In this document: positions 18,226-26,838 of the stretch, piece by piece
How the letters are laid out: the number at the start of each line of letters is the position of its first letter
Position numbering within the stretch: position 1 is the first letter of the stretch
Assembly: GCA_902552755.1 (NCBI GenBank)
Contig: CACDHV010000005.1
Coordinates: 1-55,313, forward strand
Reading direction: 5' to 3'
From: an uncultured Pelagibacteraceae bacterium
GTDB taxonomy: Bacteria > Pseudomonadota > Alphaproteobacteria > Pelagibacterales > Pelagibacteraceae
DNA: 55,313 nucleotides
Notes under the pieces: model-generated
Databases searched by the model: none
What the model was told of the DNA's origin: nothing
What the model saw: only the letters and a program-made list of their open reading frames with translations
Program-made: the position numbers and the translations under genes

Positions 18226-18870
18226 ATGGACAATGAAGAATTAAAAGAGAATATAAATGACAGTATTCCTGAGGAGGAGTTAAATACTGAGGAAGCAGAA
18301 AATAGTAATGCAGATCAAGAAATTGAAGATAAGAATTCAGAATCTGAAAAAGAAGAGGAAGAAAAACTTTCACCAGAAGAAGAATTAAAACAAATCAACG
18401 ATAAGTTAGCTAGAACATTTGCTGAGATGGAAAATCAGAGACGGAGATTTGAAAAAGAAAAAGAAGATGCATATGAATATGGTGGATACTCATTTGCAAA
18501 AGAAGCACTAAACTTATTGGACAATCTCGAAAGATCTAAAGCTGCCTTAGAGAATGATGAAAAATTAAAAGATACAGAGGCACTTAAAAAAATCTTAGAG
18601 CATCTGAATATTATAAATAATGATATGCTTTCAATATTTAAAAAAAATAATATTGAACCTGTAAAATCGATTAATGAAAAACTCGACCCAAATCTACATC
18701 AAGCAATGATGGAAATTGAGGATAACACAAAAGAACCTGGAACTATCGTTCAAGAAATACAAAAAGGATTTATGATGAAAGACAGATTATTGAGACCTTC
18801 TTTAGTTGGTGTTTCAAAGAAAAAAGCAAAAGAAGTTCATAAAGGGGACCAAAAAGATGAAAAAAACTAA
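18226..18870 (+). CDS. grpE: Nucleotide exchange factor GrpE
   Basis: Releases ADP from DnaK. The 214 residues begin with an acidic, low-complexity stretch (about 1-60), then a long coiled-coil (KQINDKLARTFAEMENQRRR, 65-130), and a C-terminal beta domain containing NLHQAMMEIED and GFMMKDRLLRPSLVGVSK. It is first in a grpE-dnaK-dnaJ series. The 35-base gap to rdgB must contain its promoter; I could not fix a heat-shock promoter there with certainty. Confidence 0.96.
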   Translation: MDNEELKENINDSIPEEELNTEEAENSNADQEIEDKNSESEKEEEEKLSPEEELKQINDKLARTFAEMENQRRRFEKEKEDAYEYGGYSFAKEALNLLDNLERSKAALENDEKLKDTEALKKILEHLNIINNDMLSIFKKNNIEPVKSINEKLDPNLHQAMMEIEDNTKEPGTIVQEIQKGFMMKDRLLRPSLVGVSKKKAKEVHKGDQKDEKN

Positions 18871-18880
18871 TAAAATCAAC

Positions 18881-18926
18881 CAAAATTTAAATTTTGTAGA
18901 CGGTTGTAGTCTAACAATTAGCACTT
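18881..18926 (+). promoter_or_regulatory. Palindrome and CIRCE-like half site between grpE and dnaK
   Basis: The 79-base grpE-dnaK gap holds a perfect 16-base palindrome CAAAATTTAAATTTTG (18881-18896) and then TTAGCACTT (18918-18926). The latter matches the left arm of the HrcA operator CIRCE except its last base; the right arm GAGTGCTAA is not found. Either could be chance in AT-rich DNA. A promoter for dnaK may lie here, but I cannot place it. Confidence 0.25.
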
Positions 18927-18949
18927 ATATGTCGGTAAGGAATTAAATT

Positions 18950-20869
18950 ATGAGCAAAGTAATAGGAATAGATTTAGGAACAACAAACTCTTGTGTAGCT
19001 GTAATGGAGGGTACACAAGCTAAAGTTTTAGAAAATGCTGAGGGTGCAAGAACAACACCTTCTGTGGTTGCGTTTTCTGATAATGATGAAAAATTAATTG
19101 GACAACCTGCAAAAAGACAAGCAGTAACTAATCCAGAAAATACAATATTTGCTGTTAAAAGATTAATCGGAAGAAATTTTGATGATCCTTCTGTTAAAAA
19201 AGATGTTGAGACTGCTCCTTTTAAGATTGTTAACTCTGATAAAGGAGATGCTTGGATAGAAGCTAAGGGTAATAAATATTCCCCATCTCAAATTTCAGCT
19301 TTTACGCTTCAAAAAATGAAAGAGACTGCTGAAAAATATTTAGGTCAAGAAGTTTCTCAAGCTGTAATAACTGTTCCAGCTTATTTTAATGATGCACAAA
19401 GACAAGCGACTAAAGATGCTGGTAAAATAGCAGGCTTAGAAGTTTTAAGAATTATTAACGAACCAACAGCAGCCTCACTTGCATATGGTTTAGATAAAAA
19501 AACAAACAATAAAATTGCTGTTTATGATTTAGGTGGTGGTACTTTTGATGTATCAATTCTTGAGTTAGGAGATGGAGTATTTGAAGTTAAATCAACAAAT
19601 GGAGATACTTTTCTAGGTGGTGAGGATTTTGATAACACAATTGTTGATTACTTATTAACCGAATTCAAAAAAGAAAATGGAATTGATTTAAAATCAGATA
19701 AATTAGCCTTACAAAGACTTAAAGAAGCTGCAGAAAAAGCAAAAATTGAATTATCATCTGCTGCTCAAACTGAGATTAATTTACCTTTTATTACAGCAGA
19801 TAAAACTGGTCCAAAACACATAAACATGAAGATGACTAGGGCAAAACTTGAGGCTCTTGTTGAAGATCTTATTTCTAGAACTATTCCACCTTGTGAAACA
19901 GCTCTTAAAGATGCTGGTTTAAGTGCAAGCGAAATTGATGAAATAATACTTGTTGGTGGAATGACTAGAATGCCAAAGGTAATAGAAGAAGTCAAAAATT
20001 TCTTTGGAAAAGAACCAAACAAATCTGTAAACCCTGATGAGGTTGTTGCAATGGGTGCTGCTATTCAAGCAGGTGTTTTGCAGGGAGATGTAAAAGACGT
20101 ATTACTTTTAGATGTTACACCACTTTCACTAGGGATAGAAACTTTAGGTGGAGTTTCAACTAAGTTGATAGAAAAAAATACAACAATACCAACTAAAAAA
20201 AGCCAGGTTTTCTCAACAGCAGAAGATAACCAACCTGCAGTTTCAATTAGAGTTTTACAAGGTGAAAGAGATATGGCTTCTGATAACAAGATTTTAGGTA
20301 ATTTTGAACTAGTAGGTATAGCACCAGCTCCCAGAGGCGTTCCTCAAATTGAAGTTACATTCGATATTGACGCTAACGGTATAGTAAATGTTTCTGCAAA
20401 AGATAAGGGAACTGGTAAAGAACAAAAAATTCAAATTCAGGCATCGGGTGGTTTAAGTGACGAAGAAATAAATCAAATGGTTAAAGATGCTGAAACAAAT
20501 AAAGAAGCTGACAAAAAGAAAAGAGAAGCTGTAGATGCAAGAAATCAAGCTGATACTCTTCTTCATTCCACAGAAAAGAATTTAAAAGAGCATGGTAGTA
20601 AAGTTTCTGATGCTGATAAAAAAGCTATTGAAGATGCATCTGCCAATGTAAGAAATGCTCTAAAAGGAACTGATGTAGAAGAAATTAAAAAGAAAACTCA
20701 AGATTTGGTTCAAGCTTCAATGAAACTAGGAGAAGCTATTTACAAATCACAACAAAGTACAAAACCTGGTGATGCACCTAAAGATGCAAAAGATGAAGGG
20801 AAAAAAGACGATAATGTTGTTGATGCAGACTTTGAAGAAGTAAAAGACGATAAAGAAAAAAGCGCCTAA
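18950..20869 (+). CDS. dnaK: Molecular chaperone DnaK (Hsp70)
   Basis: ATP-driven chaperone, 639 residues, standard length. The ATPase domain starts [16 protein letters not shown]; phosphate-binding block [14 protein letters not shown] and adenosine block [12 protein letters not shown] are intact. The substrate-binding domain contains [17 protein letters not shown]. The protein ends in an acidic tail with the co-chaperone-interacting type ending [11 protein letters not shown]. It is between grpE and dnaJ (28-base gap to dnaJ). A GGTAAGG-like ribosome site precedes the ATG (18935-18941). Confidence 0.99.
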   Translation: MSKVIGIDLGTTNSCVAVMEGTQAKVLENAEGARTTPSVVAFSDNDEKLIGQPAKRQAVTNPENTIFAVKRLIGRNFDDPSVKKDVETAPFKIVNSDKGDAWIEAKGNKYSPSQISAFTLQKMKETAEKYLGQEVSQAVITVPAYFNDAQRQATKDAGKIAGLEVLRIINEPTAASLAYGLDKKTNNKIAVYDLGGGTFDVSILELGDGVFEVKSTNGDTFLGGEDFDNTIVDYLLTEFKKENGIDLKSDKLALQRLKEAAEKAKIELSSAAQTEINLPFITADKTGPKHINMKMTRAKLEALVEDLISRTIPPCETALKDAGLSASEIDEIILVGGMTRMPKVIEEVKNFFGKEPNKSVNPDEVVAMGAAIQAGVLQGDVKDVLLLDVTPLSLGIETLGGVSTKLIEKNTTIPTKKSQVFSTAEDNQPAVSIRVLQGERDMASDNKILGNFELVGIAPAPRGVPQIEVTFDIDANGIVNVSAKDKGTGKEQKIQIQASGGLSDEEINQMVKDAETNKEADKKKREAVDARNQADTLLHSTEKNLKEHGSKVSDADKKAIEDASANVRNALKGTDVEEIKKKTQDLVQASMKLGEAIYKSQQSTKPGDAPKDAKDEGKKDDNVVDADFEEVKDDKEKSA

Positions 20870-20897
20870 ACTATCAACCATTTGTCTATAACTAGTT

Positions 20898-22028
20898 ATG
20901 GCAAAAAGAGATTACTATGATGTCTTGGGTGTTCAAAAAAGTGCAAGTCCAGACCAAATAAAAGCAGCTTATAGAAAACAAGCTGTAAAATACCACCCTG
21001 ATAAAAATAAAGGCGATAAAGGAGCGGAAGAAAAATTCAAAGAAGCTTCTGAAGCTTATCATGTTTTATCAAATTCAGAGAGAAAGCAAAATTACGACAA
21101 CTTTGGGCATGCTGCATTTGAAAATGGTGGCGGAGGTGGCAGAGGAGGCTTTGGAAACTTTGACTTTTCAGGATCATTTTCAGATATTTTTGAGGATTTT
21201 TTTGGTGAAGGTTTTGGTGGCGGTGGAAGAAGATCGAGAAGATCTAACAACCGTGGCTCTGATTTAAGATATGACCTCTCTATAAGTTTAGAAGAGGCTT
21301 ATGCTGGAAAAAAACAGGACATTAAATTCTCAACATCAGATAGATGCGATACTTGCAGTGGTTCAGGCTCAAAACCTGGACAAAGCGCAAGCACATGCTC
21401 TATGTGTGGCGGCCACGGACAAGTTCGTTCTAGCCAAGGTTTCTTTACTGTTCAACAAACATGCCCTCAGTGTGCTGGTTCAGGTGAACAAATAACCGAT
21501 CCTTGCACAAGTTGTGGTGGTCAAGGAAAAAAACAAGCAAGTAAAAGGCTTTCTGTGACTATTCCTAAAGGAGTAGACGATGGAACTAGAATTAGATTAT
21601 CTGGCAAAGGAGAAGCAGGTTCTAGGGGAGCTAGTAATGGTGATCTTTATTTATTTATAAATGTAAATTCTCATGAACTTTTCAAAAGATCTGAAGAAAA
21701 TTTATTTTTTGAATGTCCAATTTCGATAGCAGATGCAGCACTTGGAACTGAATTAAAAATACCAACAATAGATGGTGGTAAAGCTAAAATAAAAATCCCA
21801 GCTGGAACACAAAGTGGTAAACAATTTAGATTAAGAGAAAAAGGAATGCCCTTAATGAGAGGAAATGACTATGGAGATCTTTATGTACAAGTAAACACTG
21901 AGGTACCTGTATCTTTAAATAAAGAACAAAAAGAATTACTTGAGAAATTTAGAGAAATTGAAAATGAAAAATCAAATCCCAGTATTAAAAAATTCTTTAA
22001 AAAAGCAAAAAGTTTTTGGAAAAATTAG
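20898..22028 (+). CDS. dnaJ: Co-chaperone DnaJ (Hsp40)
   Basis: Stimulates DnaK ATP hydrolysis and presents clients. The 376 residues have a J domain with the HPD triad in KYHPDKNKG, a Gly/Phe-rich linker (about 75-115), and a zinc region with four CxxCxGxG repeats ([32 protein letters not shown]). C-terminal client-binding domains follow. All zinc cysteines are present, so it is a full type I DnaJ. It is followed at zero distance by a 33-codon ORF. Confidence 0.98.
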   Translation: MAKRDYYDVLGVQKSASPDQIKAAYRKQAVKYHPDKNKGDKGAEEKFKEASEAYHVLSNSERKQNYDNFGHAAFENGGGGGRGGFGNFDFSGSFSDIFEDFFGEGFGGGGRRSRRSNNRGSDLRYDLSISLEEAYAGKKQDIKFSTSDRCDTCSGSGSKPGQSASTCSMCGGHGQVRSSQGFFTVQQTCPQCAGSGEQITDPCTSCGGQGKKQASKRLSVTIPKGVDDGTRIRLSGKGEAGSRGASNGDLYLFINVNSHELFKRSEENLFFECPISIADAALGTELKIPTIDGGKAKIKIPAGTQSGKQFRLREKGMPLMRGNDYGDLYVQVNTEVPVSLNKEQKELLEKFREIENEKSNPSIKKFFKKAKSFWKN

Positions 22029-22130
22029 ATGAAGAAAAAAATCAAATATACAATTTTTGGAATTATTTATATTTTAGCAATTCTAATTCTAGGTGCCTAT
22101 TTTTATAAAGAAGGAATTGGAATAATTTAA
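22029..22130 (+). CDS. Small predicted single-pass membrane protein after dnaJ
   Basis: A 33-codon ORF whose ATG follows the dnaJ stop TAG with no gap and whose stop overlaps the end of the convergent Cys-rich protein gene by 4 bases. The product starts MKKKIKYTIFGI, then has a hydrophobic segment (about residues 8-26, ILAILILGAYFY) and a short tail KEGIGII. Three lysines before the segment suggest a cytoplasmic N-terminus. No family is recognised. The exact fit between two genes and the clean membrane-protein composition suggest it may be real, but in AT-rich DNA hydrophobic short ORFs also arise by chance. Confidence 0.45.
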   Translation: MKKKIKYTIFGIIYILAILILGAYFYKEGIGII

Positions 22131-22828
22131 TTATCTTTTGCTAATCTTATAAATATATCTCCCATACCACCTTGTACTTCCTCGATAGGAGCATTATTTC
22201 TTAGCTCACAATATTGTCCGGTAACCTCATGACTTTCAATAGCAGCAATACTTTGAGAATTACATTTTTTGGCGTTATGAAATAAACCTATTACTAGTCT
22301 CTCATTTAATACAAATACTTGATTATTATCGAGTTTATTTCCATCACAAAAATAATCCTTATTTACTTCTCTTGGAAAATCTTTTTTACCACAGGGATTT
22401 TTTATTGTGAGAACAAAAAATTCTTTTTCACCGTCTGTAAAAGTATATTTCATTTTTTTTACTTTAGAGTATTTCATCAAATCACATGAGCATGGATAAC
22501 AACACTTATGATAAAATCCACATATTTTCTCGTCATTTTCAGCATTTTTAAGATAAACAAATTCTGGTTTGCTATTTGGATCAATCAATGACCCAGACAC
22601 AGCACAATATAATTTATTATACTCTATAAAATCTTGGTAGGTAATTTCTTTTGTTAAAATATGTTTAAAAAATTTTGGACCTGCTGCATTTCTATTTTGG
22701 TCAGGGAAAATTTTTGGCCAATCTTTTACTAGATCAGCATAATAATTAAATTGATTTGAATATGTTGGTTTTATTGAACTAAAAGTTATTAATAGAAAAA
22801 AAATTGTAAAGTATTTTAATTTTCTCAT
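22127..22828 (-). CDS. Secreted cysteine-rich protein of unknown function
   Basis: A 233-residue protein with an N-terminal signal peptide (about residues 1-24, ending PTYSN). The mature part has a dense cysteine cluster around residues 103-114 (CGFYHKCCYPCSCDL) and further cysteines spaced to the end, which suggests disulfides or metal binding in the periplasm. I do not recognise the family. It is followed by the dnaJ small ORF (convergent) and preceded by the FG-GAP/ASPIC gene on the same strand, 55 bases upstream, so the two secreted proteins may be co-expressed. No function is proposed. Confidence 0.8.
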   Translation of the reverse strand: MRKLKYFTIFFLLITFSSIKPTYSNQFNYYADLVKDWPKIFPDQNRNAAGPKFFKHILTKEITYQDFIEYNKLYCAVSGSLIDPNSKPEFVYLKNAENDEKICGFYHKCCYPCSCDLMKYSKVKKMKYTFTDGEKEFFVLTIKNPCGKKDFPREVNKDYFCDGNKLDNNQVFVLNERLVIGLFHNAKKCNSQSIAAIESHEVTGQYCELRNNAPIEEVQGGMGDIFIRLAKDN

Positions 22829-22883
22829 TGTTTATGTTTAGAATACTTTAATTAGTTTAATTATTAAATTGAGTGTTATTGTC

Positions 22884-24323
22884 CTATTTTTTTTGATTTA
22901 CTTCTATTGTTTTATTAAATTCATTTATTTTTATTGACTGTGAAGAACCATCAGTCCAAACTATTTTTACTGAAATATTTTTTTCACTTTCTCTAATACC
23001 GTAATGAGCTACGGGTTCCATTTGACACAAATATCCAGAACCAGCATCGATGGTTTTAGCATGATTTCTTAGGTTTGAGTTGAGTATAACTGTTGCTCCT
23101 CTTGCAGGTGCACCAAATTTATTTTGAGGCTTAATTCTTATATAATTAAAGTCTTTTTTAATATCTGCCTTATACATTGTTAGTGGTTGCATGCCAGATT
23201 CTCCATGAGAAACTAATAATTCTAAAATTCCATCATCATCTATATCCGCAACTGCTGCTCCTGTTCCCAATCCGTTAGACTCGTAAGCGTTTTGAATTTT
23301 TATCTCTTCAAAAAATCCATTTTCTTTTATTTTAAATAATTTATTTGGTTCACCAATATTATTCATAAATATTTCATCATAGCCGTCATTATCAAAATCT
23401 GCTGATATCACAGTTCTAATTCTAGTAGGAATATTGTAAGTTGGAGTAGCAATATCTTTAAATCTGTTATCTTCTAATACAAAAGCCCTATGATAACCGT
23501 TCCAATTGGATGTGATTATATCTAATCTTCCTCTATAAAGTATGTCTGATAAAGTTGTGCCTCTTCCATTTTCATATTGATCATCAATTTTATAATCCTT
23601 AGCTATATCCTGAAAGAAACCATCAGAATTATAATATAAAAAATTTTTTCCTTTTTCGTTTGCTGCAAATATGTCAGTTTTTCCTGATAAAATATTTCCT
23701 GCAACTACAGCTCTTCCACCAGTTATTTTATCAATTTTCAGCTGCTCTGCTAAATCTAGTATTTGCCCGTAACTTTGTTCATAAAACCTAGTCGGACCCC
23801 CATAATTGGCAACATATATGCCATATTTTCCGTCACCATTTCTATCAACACAAACAACAGACCTTCCAGCGGTTAAGTTTAAATTTTTTTTATTATTATC
23901 TTTTTCAAATAGATCAATAAAACCATCACTACTGCTATCAATCAATCTATCTGAATATTTTTTTTCTCCACTGTAGGTGTCGGTATTTAAAAAATATATT
24001 TCTTCAAATCCATCTTGGTCAATATCGCAAGCGGCGACTCCAATTGTTTTTCTATTAGCGTCATCAAAGATTTCATTTTTATTTATATTTATAAGTTTCC
24101 CATTTTGGTAAGATAACGCTAAGTTTGAAAAACCAAACCCAGTAATGATAAATTCATATTTATCATCTTGGTTTACGTCTGTAACAGAAACACCGTAACT
24201 CAGTCTAAAATCATTATTTTCAATCAAAGATGTAATATCTTTAAAAAAGTCAGCTTTAGATGGATTGATAGACACGAAAAAAATAAAAATCAAAAATAAT
24301 TTTAAAATGTATTTAATAACCAT
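22884..24323 (-). CDS. Secreted FG-GAP/VCBS repeat protein with C-terminal ASPIC/UnbV domain
   Basis: A 479-residue exported protein: signal peptide ending about residue 24 (PSKA/DFF), then a beta-propeller-like region with repeated calcium-binding loops such as DVNQDDKYEF, DIDQDGFEEI, DRNGDGKYGI, DFDNDGYDEI and DIDDDGILEL. The last 90 residues fit the ASPIC/UnbV domain (GAPARGATVIL, GSGYLCQMEPVAHYG, VKIVWTDGS). Such proteins are surface or periplasmic and of poorly known role. It is divergent from dapB (41-base gap) and lies upstream of the Cys-rich protein gene. Confidence 0.85.
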   Translation of the reverse strand: MVIKYILKLFLIFIFFVSINPSKADFFKDITSLIENNDFRLSYGVSVTDVNQDDKYEFIITGFGFSNLALSYQNGKLININKNEIFDDANRKTIGVAACDIDQDGFEEIYFLNTDTYSGEKKYSDRLIDSSSDGFIDLFEKDNNKKNLNLTAGRSVVCVDRNGDGKYGIYVANYGGPTRFYEQSYGQILDLAEQLKIDKITGGRAVVAGNILSGKTDIFAANEKGKNFLYYNSDGFFQDIAKDYKIDDQYENGRGTTLSDILYRGRLDIITSNWNGYHRAFVLEDNRFKDIATPTYNIPTRIRTVISADFDNDGYDEIFMNNIGEPNKLFKIKENGFFEEIKIQNAYESNGLGTGAAVADIDDDGILELLVSHGESGMQPLTMYKADIKKDFNYIRIKPQNKFGAPARGATVILNSNLRNHAKTIDAGSGYLCQMEPVAHYGIRESEKNISVKIVWTDGSSQSIKINEFNKTIEVNQKK

Positions 24324-24364
24324 AATTGTTGTATATTGTTAAAAAAATATATTAAAAAAATTTA

Positions 24365-25141
24365 ATGAGCAAAGTAAATTTAGCGATATCTGGTTGCATG
24401 GGACGAATGGGCCAACAACTAATAAAATCTTCAAGAATTGATAAAAATTTTAAGCTAAGAACACTTACAGAAAATAGATTAATAAAAAAAAAAATTTCTG
24501 GAATTAAACCTAGTTTAAATAATGAAGATTCCTTCAAAAATGTTGATTTAATTATCGATTTTACTGTCCCTAATTGTACTTTTGAAATTCTTAAAATTGC
24601 ATCAAAGCTTAAAAAAAGAATTGTTATTGGTACAACTGGATTTACCAAAAAAGAAGAAAGTCTTATTAAAAAATTTTCAAAGAAAATTCCAATACTGAAA
24701 GCTGGAAACATGAGCTTAGGCATAAATTTATTAATGTATTTAACTGAAATAGCATCCAAATCGTTAGGAAATAATTTTTTAAGTAAAGTGTACGAAGTTC
24801 ATCATAAACATAAAATAGACCATCCATCTGGAACAGCGTTAATGTTGGGTAAAGGAATTGCTATCGGCAAAAATAAAGATTTTTATAATATACTTGGAAA
24901 AAAATATCTTAATAAAAAAAGTTTTCCTTATGGAAAAAAAATAAATTTTAACTCAATACGAAAAGGCAAAACAGTTGGTGAACATGAAGTTAAATTTTCA
25001 AGTGGAAAAGAAATTATTACATTAAATCACGAAGCATTTGATAGGGCTTTATACAGTGAAGGAGCTTTGGCAGCTGGAAAATGGTTAATGAAAAAAAAAC
25101 CAGGTTTATATTCGATGCGTGATGTTTTAAATTTTAAATGA
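24365..25141 (+). CDS. dapB: 4-hydroxy-tetrahydrodipicolinate reductase
   Basis: Lysine/diaminopimelate biosynthesis; reduces 4-hydroxy-tetrahydrodipicolinate with NAD(P)H. The 258 residues have the Rossmann start with GCMGRMGQQL (about 9-18), GTTGFTKKE and the catalytic/substrate block EVHHKHKIDHPSGTAL (about 142-157). It overlaps nth by 4 bases (ATGA), and nth is followed by a PfkB kinase at a 3-base gap, forming a three-gene plus-strand operon. Confidence 0.96.
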   Translation: MSKVNLAISGCMGRMGQQLIKSSRIDKNFKLRTLTENRLIKKKISGIKPSLNNEDSFKNVDLIIDFTVPNCTFEILKIASKLKKRIVIGTTGFTKKEESLIKKFSKKIPILKAGNMSLGINLLMYLTEIASKSLGNNFLSKVYEVHHKHKIDHPSGTALMLGKGIAIGKNKDFYNILGKKYLNKKSFPYGKKINFNSIRKGKTVGEHEVKFSSGKEIITLNHEAFDRALYSEGALAAGKWLMKKKPGLYSMRDVLNFK

Positions 25142-25791
25142 GTGAGAAGCAAAGGGCAAAAATTGTTCTTCGAACTTTAAACAAAATATATCCAAAGACA
25201 CCAATTCCTCTTAAGCATAAAAATATTTTTACTTTATTAGTTTCTGTTCTTTTATCTGCACAGTGTACAGACGTAAACGTAAATAATGTTACTAAAAATA
25301 TATATCCAAAATATAATAAGCCTGAACACTTTGTTAAGTTGGGAAGAAAAAAAATTGAAAAACTAATACGAAGTATTGGTATTTTTAGAATTAAAGCAAA
25401 AAGTGTTTATAATTTATCAAAAACTTTAGTTGAAAAGTATAATGGTAAGGTTCCAAAAACATTTGAACAACTTGAGGAATTGCCGGGGGTTGGACATAAA
25501 ACAGCCAGTGTTGTTATGTCTCAAGGATTTGGATATGCAGCCTTTCCAGTAGACACCCATATACATAGGCTTGCACAAAGATGGGGCTTAACAAACGGAA
25601 AGAATGTTGTTCAAACAGAAGAAGATCTTAAAAGACTTTTCCCTAAAAAATATTGGAATAAATTACATCTTCAAATAATTTATTATGGAAGAGAATTTTG
25701 CAAGGCAAGAGAGTGTTATGGTTTATCTTGTAAAATCTGTACTACTTGTTATCCTAAGAGAAAAAAACCACTTATAACTAAGAAAGCATAA
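25138..25791 (+). CDS. nth: Endonuclease III (DNA glycosylase/AP lyase)
   Basis: Base-excision repair enzyme for oxidised pyrimidines. The 217 residues contain the helix-hairpin-helix LEELPGVGHKTASVV with its catalytic Lys, and the catalytic Asp in FPVDTHIHRL. The C-terminal iron-sulfur loop is unusual: cysteines fall C-x4-C-x4-C-x2-C-x2-C (CKARECYGLSCKICTTC), whereas the classic spacing is C-x6-C-x2-C-x5-C. Three of the classic positions are filled and the second is Gly. Co-occurrence with dapB reflects operon packing rather than shared pathway. Confidence 0.94.
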   Translation: MSEKQRAKIVLRTLNKIYPKTPIPLKHKNIFTLLVSVLLSAQCTDVNVNNVTKNIYPKYNKPEHFVKLGRKKIEKLIRSIGIFRIKAKSVYNLSKTLVEKYNGKVPKTFEQLEELPGVGHKTASVVMSQGFGYAAFPVDTHIHRLAQRWGLTNGKNVVQTEEDLKRLFPKKYWNKLHLQIIYYGREFCKARECYGLSCKICTTCYPKRKKPLITKKA

Positions 25792-25794
25792 AAA

Positions 25795-26724
25795 ATGAAA
25801 ATATTAGGTATTGGAAACGCAATTGTAGATGTGATTTGCAAAGTAGAAGATGATTTTATAATAAAAAATAATTTAACTAAAAGTACAATGAAATTAATTT
25901 TTGATGATAATGAATTCAAGGAATTATTATCTAATCTTAAAATAGAAAAAACTGTTTCAGGTGGATCAGTTGCTAATTCAATTGTTGGACTATCTCAACT
26001 TGGCAATGAAGTAGGTTTTATAGGTAAAGTTAATGATGATGATCTTGGTGGTAAATACGAAGATGGTTTGAATCAAGAAAACGTAAAATATATTTACTCA
26101 AAAAAGAAAGAAGATTTACCTACTGGAACTTGTTTAATATTAGTTACACCTGACTCTGAAAGGACTATGTGTACATTTTTAGGAACTGCAGGAAAAATTA
26201 ACGAAAATGATGTTAGTTCTGAAGCTATTAAGCGAAGCGAAATTATACTTTTAGAGGGTTATCTTTGGGATGAGGGTGAACCTAAAAAAGCTTTTGAAAA
26301 AGCTATTCAAAACGCAAACAAAGTCGCAATGTCATTATCCGACCAATTCTGCGTTGATAGACACAAACCCCACTTTTTAGAATTAGTTAAAAATAAATTA
26401 GATATAACCTTTGCAAACGAACAAGAGATAATGTCTTTGATTGATGCAAAATCTTTTGATGAGGTAATAAATTTCTCTAAATCTCTTGGTAAAATTATCG
26501 TTTTAACAAGGGGCGAAAAAGGTGCAGTTGCTATTAATGGGGATGAAGTTGTTGAATGTGGAATAAAGCAAGGTCTTAAAATTGTTGATTTAACAGGTGC
26601 TGGTGACCTTTTTGCTGGTGGATTTCTTCATGGCCATGTAAATAATATGTCACTTAAAGAAAGTCTGGATAAAGGTACAGAGATGTCTTCTAAAGTTATC
26701 CAACAGATTGGTGCAAGACTTTAA
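25795..26724 (+). CDS. PfkB-family carbohydrate/nucleoside kinase (adenosine kinase-like)
   Basis: A 309-residue ribokinase-superfamily kinase. It opens LGIGNAIVDVICKVED and has GGSVANSIVGLSQLG, which binds the sugar part of the substrate. The PfkB signature DLTGAGDLFAGGFLHG carries the catalytic Asp and anion hole. The N-terminal sequence resembles the alphaproteobacterial proteins annotated as adenosine kinase, but sugar kinases of this fold are hard to separate by eye, so no symbol is given. It is last in the dapB-nth operon and ends 3 bases before the stop of the convergent ArfA-like gene. Confidence 0.88.
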   Translation: MKILGIGNAIVDVICKVEDDFIIKNNLTKSTMKLIFDDNEFKELLSNLKIEKTVSGGSVANSIVGLSQLGNEVGFIGKVNDDDLGGKYEDGLNQENVKYIYSKKKEDLPTGTCLILVTPDSERTMCTFLGTAGKINENDVSSEAIKRSEIILLEGYLWDEGEPKKAFEKAIQNANKVAMSLSDQFCVDRHKPHFLELVKNKLDITFANEQEIMSLIDAKSFDEVINFSKSLGKIIVLTRGEKGAVAINGDEVVECGIKQGLKIVDLTGAGDLFAGGFLHGHVNNMSLKESLDKGTEMSSKVIQQIGARL

Positions 26725-26727
26725 AGA

Positions 26728-26838
26728 TTATTTTTTTTTTCTTTTAAAACTCCCTTTACCCTTTTTAGGTTTTATTACTCTAGTTTTATATTTTGGTGTT
26801 AATAAATCTTTAGCAATATAATTTTTTTTTTTAATCAT
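26728..26838 (-). CDS. arfA: ArfA-like alternative ribosome-rescue factor, very short
   Basis: A 36-residue, highly basic protein starting MIKKKNYIAKDLL and ending KRKKK. Its core reads RVIKPKKGKGSFKRK, which matches the conserved ArfA core RVxKxKKGKGSYxRK; a LL..P...RV block precedes it as in E. coli ArfA. ArfA enters stalled ribosomes lacking tmRNA and recruits release factor 2. The ATG overlaps the stop of the TPR-methyltransferase gene (ATGA), so it is translationally coupled. Unlike E. coli arfA, the hydrophobic C-terminal tail is absent and a normal TAA stop is present, preceded by a run of A bases coding for Lys. The symbol is by resemblance, not a database hit. Confidence 0.75.
   Translation of the reverse strand: MIKKKNYIAKDLLTPKYKTRVIKPKKGKGSFKRKKK

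Noticed and set aside
18191..18373. N-terminal extension of rdgB by 61 residues.
   Set aside because: It is antisense to the grpE start, has no similarity to the family, and the ATG at 18190 gives the normal RdgB N-terminus.
24487..24500. Long A-runs in coding regions as phase-variation or slippage sites (example in dapB).
   Set aside because: A-runs of 8-12 occur throughout the window in housekeeping genes and follow from lysine-rich, AT-biased coding.
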